From the NCBI GenBank assembly GCA_032622095.1, contig CP136068.1, forward strand, positions 164,317,465 to 164,381,464: a stretch of 64,000 nucleotides of DNA, written 5' to 3'. Both the position numbers and the translations under genes were made by a program. Each line of letters begins with the position of its first letter. Position 1 is the stretch's first letter. The notes beneath the pieces are model-generated. The model was not told where the DNA came from, made no database searches, and saw only the letters and a program-made list of their open reading frames with translations. The DNA is from Siphonodentalium dalli. Lineage: Eukaryota > Mollusca > Scaphopoda > Gadilida > Siphonodentaliidae. Shown here piece after piece: positions 11,132-21,404 of the stretch.

Positions 11132-11954
11132 CTTTTTACCATGCGGGAAAATTACTGTTAATCTACTAGAGAACACCCTCTAAAGTGGTAATAATAAACC
11201 ATAACACCATAAAAAATCATGTTATTGTTATATTAACGGCCCTCCTAGAATTATCAACAGCCCCGGGTCCTATTAGCACCCCGAGACGAACTGCTGATCT
11301 GTTAATAAACAGTAATGCCATCAAAAATCATGTTATTGTTATAATAATTCAAACATGTGTTACTGTTATGTTAATTAAATTATTGAAGTTAAATTGATGA
11401 AACATTGCAATTAGACCATAGCTACTCTTCCAGTAATATACTCCCAGATCGATAGAGTTATCTCTCTAGGATTTGAATGAACATCGGGTCAATACAGCTA
11501 GCTGCCGCATGAAATTTCTCAAAATGCGACCGTGGTAATTTTGAAGATAATTTTTTTCATGGGGATTTTAATTTCGTGGTCAAATACACATCTCGAACTA
11601 CTTCACTGGCTTTATAACTGGTTTAATTCTGACAGTGGAAGAATGCAGATGTAGTGCCAGAGGCTTTTGGAAACTCGAGCTAGCCCTACATCAAGTGTAT
11701 GCACAAACCGCGAATACCTGTGGCTTGTTTACCCATGCATGCAAGTTCAGTTCCCTGGCAATGTACATGTATATATAAATTCATTTATCGTGTCTCATAC
11801 AAATTTAGTCAACCAAAATCAGGTTATATGATGCTGAAACGTGTTATAAAGCGACTACGAGATATCCCATAGGTACATAAATATTACATTTGTGACGTCT
11901 AAGATGACATAGAGTGAACCAGTGGTTTTATGTAAATTCATTTACCTAGCTAAA

Positions 11955-12240
11955 TTTTAATAATTTTTTCTTGTATTCTTTAACAATTTTATAATTTCAC
12001 CCATACAGAGCCCCAGACAAACATGAGCAGACGAAACTCTTCTATATGCTTCTATATCTGTGTGGGGCTCCCTGCAGGATAATGGCTGTTTTTTATTTTA
12101 TGTCCTAAAAATTTTAAGAAACATTTATTTTAAAAAAATGATAAAAAATTGTTAGGCCAATGCATTCTCTTATATATGCGAGGCGACCTATGGTCGACTC
12201 GCATATATAAGAGAATGCATTGGCACAGGGCACAGGGTAC
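11955..12240. mobile_element. TTAA-family palindromic MITE
   Basis: This is nearly the same composite as at 1-298: an AT-rich head, 'gagccccagacaaacatg', 'tgtggggctccctgcagg', then the palindrome 'tgcattctcttatatatgcg'. The flanking target site was not resolved. Confidence 0.75.
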
Positions 12241-12320
12241 GACTGGATTTGATATGGCGGGTCACAAATATCTGCAGAATAATTTTGTTAATTATTTGGT
12301 CCTTTTGATTTGTTGTGGGT

Positions 12321-12351
<31 letters not shown>
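12321..12351 (+). repeat. 31-base G run
   Basis: This is an uninterrupted poly(G) tract (poly(C) on the METTL2 transcript strand) 124 bases downstream of METTL2 exon 2. Its length may be an assembly approximation. Confidence 0.9.
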
Positions 12352-12353
<2 letters not shown>

Positions 12354-12474
12354 TGAAAAATTCACACCCCTGCTATAGAAACAGTAAGTAGGGAGACTGA
12401 ACTAACAAAACTTAGCAATGTGTATTTCTACATTCACTGATAGATTGATGCCACCTGTTTTTGAGTTATTTCAC

Positions 12475-12566
12475 CTTGTTTTTGTGGTGGTAATCTTGAT
12501 TCCACCTGTTTTTGAGTTATCTCTCTTGCTTCATTCTCCTGCTCTTCATCCCAAATTACATTATCC
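12475..12566 (-). CDS. METTL2: METTL2/8-like tRNA m3C methyltransferase, exon 2
   Basis: The 92-bp exon opens after tttttgtag and encodes (W)DNVIWDEEQENEARE.., ending PPQKQ plus one base. With exon 3 this gives KQ-VEYEEN, aligning without gaps to the human DNVEWSEEQ...EKQVDYE segment; both have 30 residues. The phases fit: exon 1 leaves TG, completed to Trp by the first G, and the exon leaves one base for exon 3. The donor is ACAAG|gtgaaa at 12475/12474. An upstream alternative (AAACAG|gtggaa) has the wrong phase. The bases after the donor repeat exon sequence from about 50 bp earlier. Confidence 0.88.
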
Positions 12567-12929
12567 CTACAAAAAACATATGTATTGAATATTAAATGCC
12601 TGTACCTAGATCATCAACAGAATTTCATGACATAATAATTGACATTATATACTTGTTTTACACCGCCTATAGAAAAGAGTCCCAAATATACCTTACCAGT
12701 ATGTTGGATTATCTAAAAATCTATATAGAAAAGTTGTGTAGTGAACGCCAAGTGACTGAAGTGTTCTAAGTTCTAACAGTAGATTGGACTTCAATTTATA
12801 TGCTGTTTCCGACTATTACGCCATTTTACCCAAGAGCTATTATACTTATATGATGTATGTATTATCCCATCATAGCAAACGTAATGTCGGATCTGACAAC
12901 TCAATGCAGGGCACAGAAACACACACCGG

Positions 12930-14525
12930 CTCCCTGGACTGACATGCTACACAAACACCACACCAGCTCCCTGGACTGACAGGCTACAGACACCACACCG
13001 GCTACCTGGACTGACAGGCTACACAGACACCACACCAGCTCCCTGGACTAACAGGCTACACAAACACCACACCGGCTCCCTGGACTGACACGTTACACAA
13101 ACACCACATCGGCTCCCTGTACTGACATGCTACACAAGCACCACACCGGCTCCCTGGACTGACACGTTACACAAACACCACACCGGCTCCCTGGACTGAC
13201 ACATTACACAAATACCCTGGACTGAAAGGCTACACAAACACCGGCTCCCTCGACTGACAGGCTACACAAGCACCACACCGGCTCCTTGGACTGGCATGTT
13301 ACACAAACACCACACTGGCTACCTGGACTAACAGTTTACACAAACAACACACCGGCTCCCTGGACTGACAGGCTACACAAATACCACCGGCTCCCTGGAC
13401 TGACATGCTACACAAACACCACACTGGCTCCCTGTACTGACACGCTACACAAACACCACACCGGCTCCCTGGACTAACACGCTACACAAACACCACACTG
13501 GCTCCCTGGACTGACAGGCCACACAAACACCACCAGCTCCCTGGACTGACAGGCTACAGACACCACACAGGCTCCCTGGACTAACACGCTACACCACACC
13601 GGCTCCCTGGACTGATAAGCTACACAAACACCACACTGGCTCCCTGGACTGACAGGCTACACAAGCACCACAACGGCTCCTTGGACTGACATGTTACACA
13701 AACACCACACCGGCTACCTGGACTAACAGTTTACACAAACAACACACCGGCTCCCTGGACTGACAGGCTACACAAATACCACCGGCTCCCTGGACTGACA
13801 TGCTACACAAACACCACACTGGCTCCCTGTACTGACACGCTACACAAACACCACACCGGCTCCCTGGACTAACACGCTACACAAACACCACACCGGCTCC
13901 CTGGACTGATAAGCTACACAAACACCACACTGGCTCCCTGGACTGACAGGCCACACAAACACCACCAGCTCCCTGGACTGACAGGCTACAGACACAACAC
14001 AGGCTCCCTGGACTAACACGCTACACAAACACCACACCGGCTCCCTGGGCTGATAAGCTACACAAACACCACACTGGCTCCCTGGACTGACAGGCCACAC
14101 AAACACCACACCGGCTCCCTGGACTAATAGGCTACAGACACCACACTGGCTCCCTGGACTGACAGGCTACACAAACACCACACCGGCTCCCTGGACTGAT
14201 AAGCTACACAAACACCACACTGGCTCCCTGGACTGACAGGCCACACAAACACCACCAGCTCCCTGGACTGACAGGCTACAGACACAACACAGGCTCCCTG
14301 GACTAACACGCTACACAAACACCACACCGGCTCCCTGGGCTGATAAGCTACACAAACACCACACTGGCTCCCTGGACTGACAGGCCACACAAACACCACA
14401 CCGGCTCCCTGGACTAATAGGCTACAGACACCACACTGGCTCCCTGGACTGACAGGCTACACAAACACCACACTGGCTCCCTGGACTGACAGGCTACACA
14501 AACACTACACAGGCTCCCTGGACTG
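12930..14525. repeat. ~37-bp minisatellite, about 40 copies, with higher-order structure
   Basis: The unit is approximately 'ctacacaaacaccacaccgg' plus 'ctccctggactgacagg'. Length variants lose the 'cacac' or 'aaacac' parts. A block of seven to eight units is repeated with about 290-bp spacing (13840-14109 versus 14124-14399). Another pair lies about 390 bp apart (near 13432 and 13826). The open frames on the minus strand are by-products. It lies in METTL2 intron 1. Confidence 0.92.
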
Positions 14526-14529
14526 GAAA

Positions 14530-15620
14530 GAATGCCACTTTATGTATTCAATGGCTGGGATTCTGTTCAACACAAGTTCCTCAATTCAACCATTGTGGAA
14601 TGAAAATGACAATGTAGCTCAACTTGGATGGGTGATAATTTCATGTCTTATGTCAATGGATCGATTAGGAATGTGTTATGTACAGTCAATGGAGCAATTA
14701 GGAATGTGTTACCGGTATACTTAAAGTAATTGACTACCGTACCTCTAACGTGGTGTCACCCCAGTAATACTGTGGTATTATACCATGGTAACATCCAACA
14801 CAGCGGTAAGGTTTATACCACTTCAACACTGCATGTACCGCAGTTGCACCATGATGAATGCGGTCCGGTTCACAGGCATGAAAATAAAATTCAGTGATTT
14901 ACCTTATATCTGTGGAACTTAACGGCATGGATGGCCTTCGTTATGGCCATACATGTACATGTAGGTTATAATTTATAAATAACAGTTACAAAATTATGAA
15001 AATTTCCCCAAGAATATACTAATAGTATATAATAATGATCATATTAATGTGTTATTTAATATCCACAAAACACACTTTGTGTGAGTCGAGCGTTTATTTA
15101 TATACAGCACATAAATAGTGAACGATGAGCGATGATTCATGGTGACCCATTCAACACAGAAATCTTGAGAGGTGAAGATTAGTGATAGCTATACCGGTAT
15201 GTTGTAAACAACTTGGTGGCATTTCTGACAAAAGTTCAGTTAGTTGGGGGTCTCATCAGTGCTGAGTGTGTTGGCGCCAGACGTCGAACGCATTTTTGAT
15301 GAAATTTCTGGATCAAACTCGCCGTTTTTCTCGAACTTTGTACTAAAGAGTTAATCTCATCGAGGTAAAAAAAACCTATGAAGTATATATAATAAATATT
15401 CTATATAATTTATTATAATTTATTAAGTGTTTATTTAACATTTATAAACCTAATTTGTTTTATGTGAACTAAACACTTAATAAATTTTTAATCAATTATA
15501 TATATTATTATTATTATAAGTCAACAGGAAAAATATCTCAGTTGCCCAAATTTTATGTTCCGATCTCGCCTATCTGCACGACCTTTTTAGGGCGGGAAAA
15601 TATTATATATAATACATGTG
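14530..15620. other. METTL2 intron 1, unassigned segment
   Basis: No gene was recognised. Near 15415-15495 an AT-rich imperfect inverted repeat is seen (ttattaagtgtttatttaac / aactaaacacttaataaa). Confidence 0.4.
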
Positions 15621-15627
15621 TAGAGCA

Positions 15628-15752
15628 AACAAGACAGTCAATGACTGTGGGGTTGCTCACCAGTTGTACTAGTAGATGGAGAAGACTGGGACTCTGAATA
15701 CTACAATAGTCGGTACGTGTCAAATCACTTTAAAACAAGTAGTTCTAAACAT
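15628..15752 (+). repeat. Dispersed repeat, copy A
   Basis: 'aaacaagacagtcaatgact' and 'aagactgggactctg' match the reverse complement of 62188-62290. The 90-residue open frame from 15676 starts within this repeat, so I do not regard it as a gene. Confidence 0.65.
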
Positions 15753-16035
15753 AGACACAGGTAGAGGGTCTTCGTTGAACGTGGGAGGGGATATGGGGGT
15801 GTCCACCTTGAAATTTCTAACTGCACACGCCCTCCACTCCTTGAATATATCATTGGACCAAACTAAATTACAACTGGTACTTCAAGATCTCCAACAGTTG
15901 GAAATTTATCAAAACCTTACTGATAATACCGGTATACATTGTATATAACAAAATGATTACATGTCAAATAGGAATCTATATACAAGTACCAAACATGAAT
16001 TCATAGCATTGATAGGGTGGGTGTAGGAGTGTTAA

Positions 16036-16427
16036 CCCTTTACCCAACAAAACGGCCAAAACCGGCCAAATAAAGCTTCAACAGCCTAAAATATCTTCGG
16101 TCTGTCTCAATAGAACCATACAAATATGGATATCATTGGAACCGGCTCCTTGACCACATTGTGATAGTTACAGTTATACCCTGTGCCAATGCATTCTCTT
16201 ATATATGCGAGTCGACCATAGGTCGCCTGGCATATATAAGAGAATGCATTGGCCTAAACAAAATCTTTTTTTAACACTTTTTACCATTTTTTCTTACATT
16301 CTTTAACAATTTTATAATTTTTAATGTTTTAAGCCAATGCATTCTCTTATATATGCGAGGCGACCTATGGTCGACTCGCATATATAAGAGAATGCATTGG
16401 CACAGGGCCCTTCTGTTGGGTAAAGGG
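16036..16427. mobile_element. Complete 392-bp TTAA MITE
   Basis: TTAA occurs on both sides (16032-16035 and 16428-16431). The termini are CCCTTTACCCAACA and TGTTGGGTAAAGGG. Two copies of the family palindrome (about 16180-16255 and 16335-16410) flank an AT-rich spacer. The same element occurs inverted at 54741-55156. TTAA duplication and CCC/GGG ends indicate mobilisation by a piggyBac-like transposase. It encodes nothing. Confidence 0.9.
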
Positions 16428-16434
16428 TTAATTC

Positions 16435-17140
16435 TCCTACTGTATATCTGCCCATATTTGAACCAAACGTAAATCCCAATCTATGAGATCCATTGATCTA
16501 GTAATTTCAAAGTGTATATTATAGAAATTGAAGTGAGTTCAATTTCCTTAAAATAAGTTACAAAATTTAGGGAAGGTTATCAACATGGCACATCTGATAA
16601 TTGTTCCTTGAAATCATTGCCATAATAAATAAGACATCATAATTACAGATGAAGAGGAGTTAATAGCCTACATGTATATAAACATAATATTGTCACCCCT
16701 GCTTGTATTAATCTAATTTAAATTGAAATGAATGACACAAATAAACATTATCCAGCCATTTTTGTTATTTGTTTATCAAACAATGTCAGATAAGATCTCA
16801 TTCCACACACAAGAGACATTGGAGACTAATGGAGAGAATGGCAGACAGACAAGCTTTACATGTATATCGTGTCAGTGAAGTAGATGACTTCTCAAATTAT
16901 ATTGTGGCATTAGGAACGTGAAAGAACAACATTTGTAACAGGGGTACACCGTACACGTACTTGCTTGACCCTTTAATTGGCAAGGGTAAAAATCTGTCTT
17001 TTCATTTATTTTTTTCCCAGACCCTGGAATGATCTCAACTAAATTTGGAGTCGGTGTACCATGATGGCGAATGTTATAATATGGTTAATTTTTCTAAATC
17101 TATACTATATATTTTGAGACTTCCGTATATATGTGTACTT
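16435..17140. other. METTL2 intron 1, unassigned segment
   Basis: The sequence is AT-rich. I see no coding signal or repeat structure. Confidence 0.35.
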
Positions 17141-17890
17141 CATAGAATCGAAAACGGGTTGACTGATCGGGACCAAACTTCCTATCTAAAGGTAAAATCC
17201 CACGGGAATCGTCGTCGCGGCGTTTTGGAGAAGCTCTGAGCACCCTTTATCCACTCCCAAATCACCGCAAAGGCACGGCGTGGGTTAATTAAGTGATTAT
17301 TTAATGAGCGTTTGTTTTTGACGCATCGCTATAAAGAGCGTCTGTTTACCATTCAACGTTATTAGCATCTGCAGAGAGATATACGGGAACATTGAGTGGC
17401 TTCATATGCGGGGAGATTTATTGGATGCCATAGTACTCTTACAACATCATTGTTATAGTATGTATGACACTTAGGTCAGGGCTTAGGGGGGGGGGGGGGG
17501 GGGGGTAGTTAGTGTGGATATAGGCATAATGCTTCTCAGAAATCCCGGTTACAAACCAACACTCACAATTTCGTCTTTTGCATCAGATACCAACACCTCG
17601 ACCGATCGGGACGAAACTTGGTAAGTGAGTGTAGTTTGACCAGGTTGTCGTCATTGTCGTATTGGCGAGCCCGTGCGACGCCCGTGCAGCGCATGCGCAG
17701 ACGAGATCTCGGAAACGGGTGGAGTTATCGACTTGAAATTTGGTATGTGAATGTATCTTGCCCCGGATACGAATTTTATCGGGTCGCCGAGCCCGGGCGA
17801 CGCCAGCTTCACGCATGCGCAGACCAGATCTCGGAAACAGGTGGAGCTACCGACTTGAAATTTAGTTTTTGAATAGCCCGGACAACTTCG
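17141..17890 (+). repeat. Dispersed 'gatcgggacgaaacttgg' repeats with poly(G)
   Basis: Segments at 17158-17230 and 17590-17870 share 'tcgggac.aaactt' motifs. The second is an internal tandem of about 125 bp ('cgcatgcgcagac.agatctcggaaac'). Similar 'aaatttggtatgtgag' wording appears at 63660 and 63830. A 20-base G run lies at 17486-17505. Confidence 0.6.
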
Positions 17891-19170
17891 GGCTCAACAA
17901 TTTTTCATCGGGTCAGTTCTTTCCGCCCGATGTACCTTAAATATTTTAGGGACGGGTACCCTAATTTCTCTTGATTAAAAAGGCACAATTAATTCGTTGA
18001 AAAGCCAAAAAAATGTCATGTTTCTGACCAACGCCGCCAGTGGCGGGCTAACCTGCTAGTTTATATATAAAATAACAAAATTAATTTTCATAAAAAAGAA
18101 AATTGAGTAAAAAGTAATATCTTTTTTTTTTCTCTTAAATTGAGCAAGGAGTTCAATCTAATTTTTTTTTTTTTTTGGAGTTATCCCCAGGCTTCACTCA
18201 CATTTGACCTAGTGACTACATTTGAACAAATCTTCGTCTCAGGTGAGCTAAAAATGACAATTATAGAAATAAAATTTTCGTAAATACCAATAAATACCAA
18301 ATTAATATGGTCCAATATCACAAATCATTTGCCCTCACAATTGTAAACGACGTCTCTCTTTTGACAGCATCTCTGTTCAGTGACTTTATTATTATTATTA
18401 GAGTCAGATTCGTAAAATACATAAAGTTTGAAAGAAAAATGTTTCAGATAAGACTAATATTGCATAATAAAATGACAAATAAAATTGAAAATAACTTACA
18501 TGTACCTAAATTCTGAACATTGTTAATTTTTTTGTATCCCGCTCAATTTAAGATTGACTTGCAGCAACACAAAATTGACGTTCCTTATAGGTCAAAAGTC
18601 ACTGTTCATTTTAATAATTATGCCTTCCTATTTGTTGGCCAAGAGAAAGCTTTTTGTTTGATATAAGAATAGGACTCCTCAAAAATATATAATCTGATTT
18701 TTGCCTGGTAGTATAAGTTTTAGTATGTACTTAAGCCCAAACAAAATACATGGTCCAAAATAATTACCTAAAGGGTAGGTTGGTAGGGAATTTTTGTTTT
18801 AATTCTTTTTATTCTTAATTATATTGGGTCATTGACAATTCAATCTAGAAAGCTTCACAATTCAGGTTAATTGAAAGGTTCAATACTAATTATTGTTAAT
18901 CTTGAAATAATCAGAGCACTAGACTAATAAAACTTCTAAATCTTTTTTATAGGAGGTTTGAAAATGGGCAAGAATTGAAGATACCTTCCGATGCCCTTCC
19001 CACTGAGAAAAAACAATTATCTGTCTACAGACCAATAAAAAGGTTGGGTAGGCACCTTTTTCTAGGGTAGGTAAGGAAACCCTAAACACAGGTATTTTCT
19101 TTTGGCCTACAGCTAAAATCGGGTTTTCCAAGTTCCAATTTAAATGTTTATTTCTTTATACATGTACATG
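17891..19170. other. METTL2 intron 1, AT-rich segment
   Basis: Poly(T) tracts occur near 18121 and 18160. No gene was recognised; open frames here lack family features. Confidence 0.35.
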
Positions 19171-19172
19171 TA

Positions 19173-19525
19173 CCCTGCTTGACAAAACAACTGTCCACCT
19201 AACCGCGGTGCAGTTAGCGTTGCCACCGCGGCTCAAATGCAACTACACCGCGGCTACAACGGCTAACTACAGTTGGGCCGCCGTGTACTTGCCGTTCGGC
19301 CATGGTGTAGTTGTCGCGGTGTACGTTCATTAAACTGAAAAAAGACGATACAAACCAGAAATCTAACCACGGTGTACATGCCATTCAGCTGCGGTGTAGT
19401 TGCCTTTCGGCCACGGTGTACTTGCCGTTCGGCCTCGGTGCTCAACTGCAGTTACAAACTCTGACACCGCGGCCGAACGGCAAATACACCGCGGTGCCAA
19501 TGGACACTTGTTTTGTCCAGCGGGG
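19173..19525. mobile_element. 353-bp foldback MITE with ~38-bp terminal inverted repeats
   Basis: The left terminus CCCTGCTTGACAAAACAACT pairs with the right terminus inverted (CCCCGCTGGACAAAACAAGT). TA lies on both sides (19171-19172 and 19526-19527). The interior is a string of 'accgcggtg' and 'ttgccgttcggcc' motifs. The superfamily is uncertain. Confidence 0.8.
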
Positions 19526-19603
19526 TATACATAGTACGCAAATTCTAGCAAACTTGTGTGCCAAGTACTAGTATGCTTACAACTTTTAGTTGCTATACCA
19601 GTA

Positions 19604-20038
19604 CTCTTGGGCTCCAAATAAACATGCATGCACGTTTATTATTTTCTTGGGAAATTTCCCCCCTGCACAGTGCTTATTTGGGTCTGCACGTTTATTAATT
19701 TTGAGGCTATGAAAATTGAAATCAGCACAAACTCAAGATTTCTATATGACTCCGATACCAAAATGATGAGTTTATATCTTTATGCATGTACATATTCAAA
19801 TATATGACACATATGTGAACATTTAAATACTGAATAAAACACCACATGACACATACCGTACTATGTTGATTCCTATACTTGACCTACACGAACTGTAAAA
19901 ATAATATGTTTAACAGTTGATGTTTTGCTCAGAGTTTCCCCCTGCACTATTATTTGGGTCTGCACTTTTATTAACTTTCAATGGAATTTTCCCCCTGCAC
20001 TATTATTGGGGCCTGCACTTTTATTTGGAGCCCGAGAG
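19604..20038. mobile_element. 435-bp TA-flanked mariner-like MITE
   Basis: The inverted termini are CTCTTGGGCTCCAAATAAA and TTTATTTGGAGCCCGAGAG, flanked by TA (19602-19603, 20039-20040). It shares 'ccccctgcact.ttattt' subterminal motifs with the element at 37530-37915. A TA duplication suggests Tc1/mariner-type mobilisation. Confidence 0.8.
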
Positions 20039-20364
20039 TATATACTACTGTAAAAATACTGACAACAGATACGTATATCTTCTGTAAGAAAAAAAATCGC
20101 ATATGTGTCGTATTACATTGTGATCTCTGTATACATATCGTGATAAATATTGACACGTGTGTGCGATATACATGTATATATACATTTGTAGATCATTTAT
20201 AAAATACAAAACAATTAGAGATGGGTGATAAAATCGGGATGGGCGCTGATGAGAAACAAGAATTCTGTGTTTAATGGCCTAAATGTTAATTTGGACTCCC
20301 ATTATTACGGTGCCAATTATCAGATTATAGTAATTTATACATCTAGTGGGCGTCTTAGGTTTAC

Positions 20365-20528
20365 CATGCGTTATGTTGGAAGACGTTTTGTGAATCAGTT
20401 AAAAGTCTGGTGCCAAACTTTTTTCTTTTATCGCCTACATTCTTGTCATCTCGGTCCGGACTCTGAGAACTCGATCTCACATTGTCTGAAGTTACTATTG
20501 AATTTGAACTAGAAGTAGAAGTTGCCAT
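20365..20528 (-). CDS. METTL2: METTL2/8-like tRNA m3C methyltransferase, exon 1
   Basis: The ATG at 20528-20526 has a good context (aacATGG). It opens a Ser/Thr/Asn-rich N-terminus of about 30 residues and then DKRKKFGTRLLTD..NVFQHNAW. This matches the family N-terminal signature (human [23 protein letters not shown]). The donor GCATG|gtaaac at 20365/20364 splits the Trp codon, as exon 2 requires. An in-frame upstream ATG would add 31 residues without family similarity, so I chose the inner one. The plus-strand frame across this exon is a shadow. The presumed promoter is at 20529 and above, in an AT-rich, non-repetitive stretch. Confidence 0.88.
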
Positions 20529-21404
20529 GTTCAATTTGCACACAACAGTGACAACTGACTCAGACTCAGAGTGCACGAAAATACGCAATCTTCTATACAA
20601 CAAATTCCTAACAAGAATCATTAAACATCCAAATATAGATTTATCACCGCAAATTTAATATTTGATCATTTCAAACTTTATGCAACTTGAAAATATATTT
20701 TAAACAGAGATAATTGTTAACGAAAAATTAAGAACTATTTCGCGCTGCAACAATTATACCGGTGTTTTGAAATTTAAATATTGTTTGATAAATAAGTCCG
20801 GGTTGATCGGATGCGCTTCTGAGTCGTTATTTGGTGAGAATCCGGATTCAGAATCCGAAGCCGATTACGGGGGCGGAGCTAATTCCCGATTCTAGGTCAG
20901 ATTTTGATATCCACGTGGTCTCCGAAACTATGTTTAATGATCTCCCAGCGTCAAACATGGCTCATGTATTTGACACAAGTATCATTTGTATCTTATATTT
21001 ATAAAGTTCATGTTTGTTGTGAAAGTGATGCTTTTCTTCTATCTGTATATACACGACTTAACCGCATCTTTTTTTCAAGTTAAAGTGTGTTTATTGATGA
21101 GGGCAAGCATTTCTAACAGCTCTAGGTCTCCTTAATCGAATTCCGAAGATGTTGTGAAGAACACACGAAACTTGTCAGTTGTACAGGGACGTGGCGACAT
21201 GGGTTGGTTGGGGTGTCTCGACCACCCCCCCCCCGAACTTTGGTACAATTTGCTCAGCTGTGCAGTCATTCATACGTGAGGAAAATCAGGATTCTGTTGA
21301 CTAACTGTTCCAAATAATGATACGTACAAGCCAGCAAACGCAACAAACAAACCCGATTTTAAATAAATACGTATACAAACTTATGACTAACTCGGGAGAG
21401 GGGG
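20529..21404. other. Region upstream of METTL2
   Basis: This presumably holds the METTL2 promoter and 5' UTR. No TATA box or CpG island is evident by eye. Near 20850 'gattcagaatccgaagccgattacgg' resembles 25300-25330 and 37370-37420. Confidence 0.4.

Noticed and set aside
12431-12474. In-frame extension of METTL2 exon 2 through the second 'ITQKQ' copy
   Set aside because: It would leave phase 0, incompatible with exon 3, and exceeds the 30-residue length shared with human METTL2.
13840-14399. Two Val/Cys-rich minus-strand frames of 89-91 codons
   Set aside because: By-products of the 37-bp minisatellite; they are identical because of the higher-order duplication.
15676-15948. 90-codon frame with plausible composition
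   Set aside because: It starts inside a dispersed repeat also present inverted near 62200 and shows no domain.
20225-20512. Plus-strand 95-codon frame
   Set aside because: It is the antisense of METTL2 exon 1, which has clear family similarity on the minus strand.
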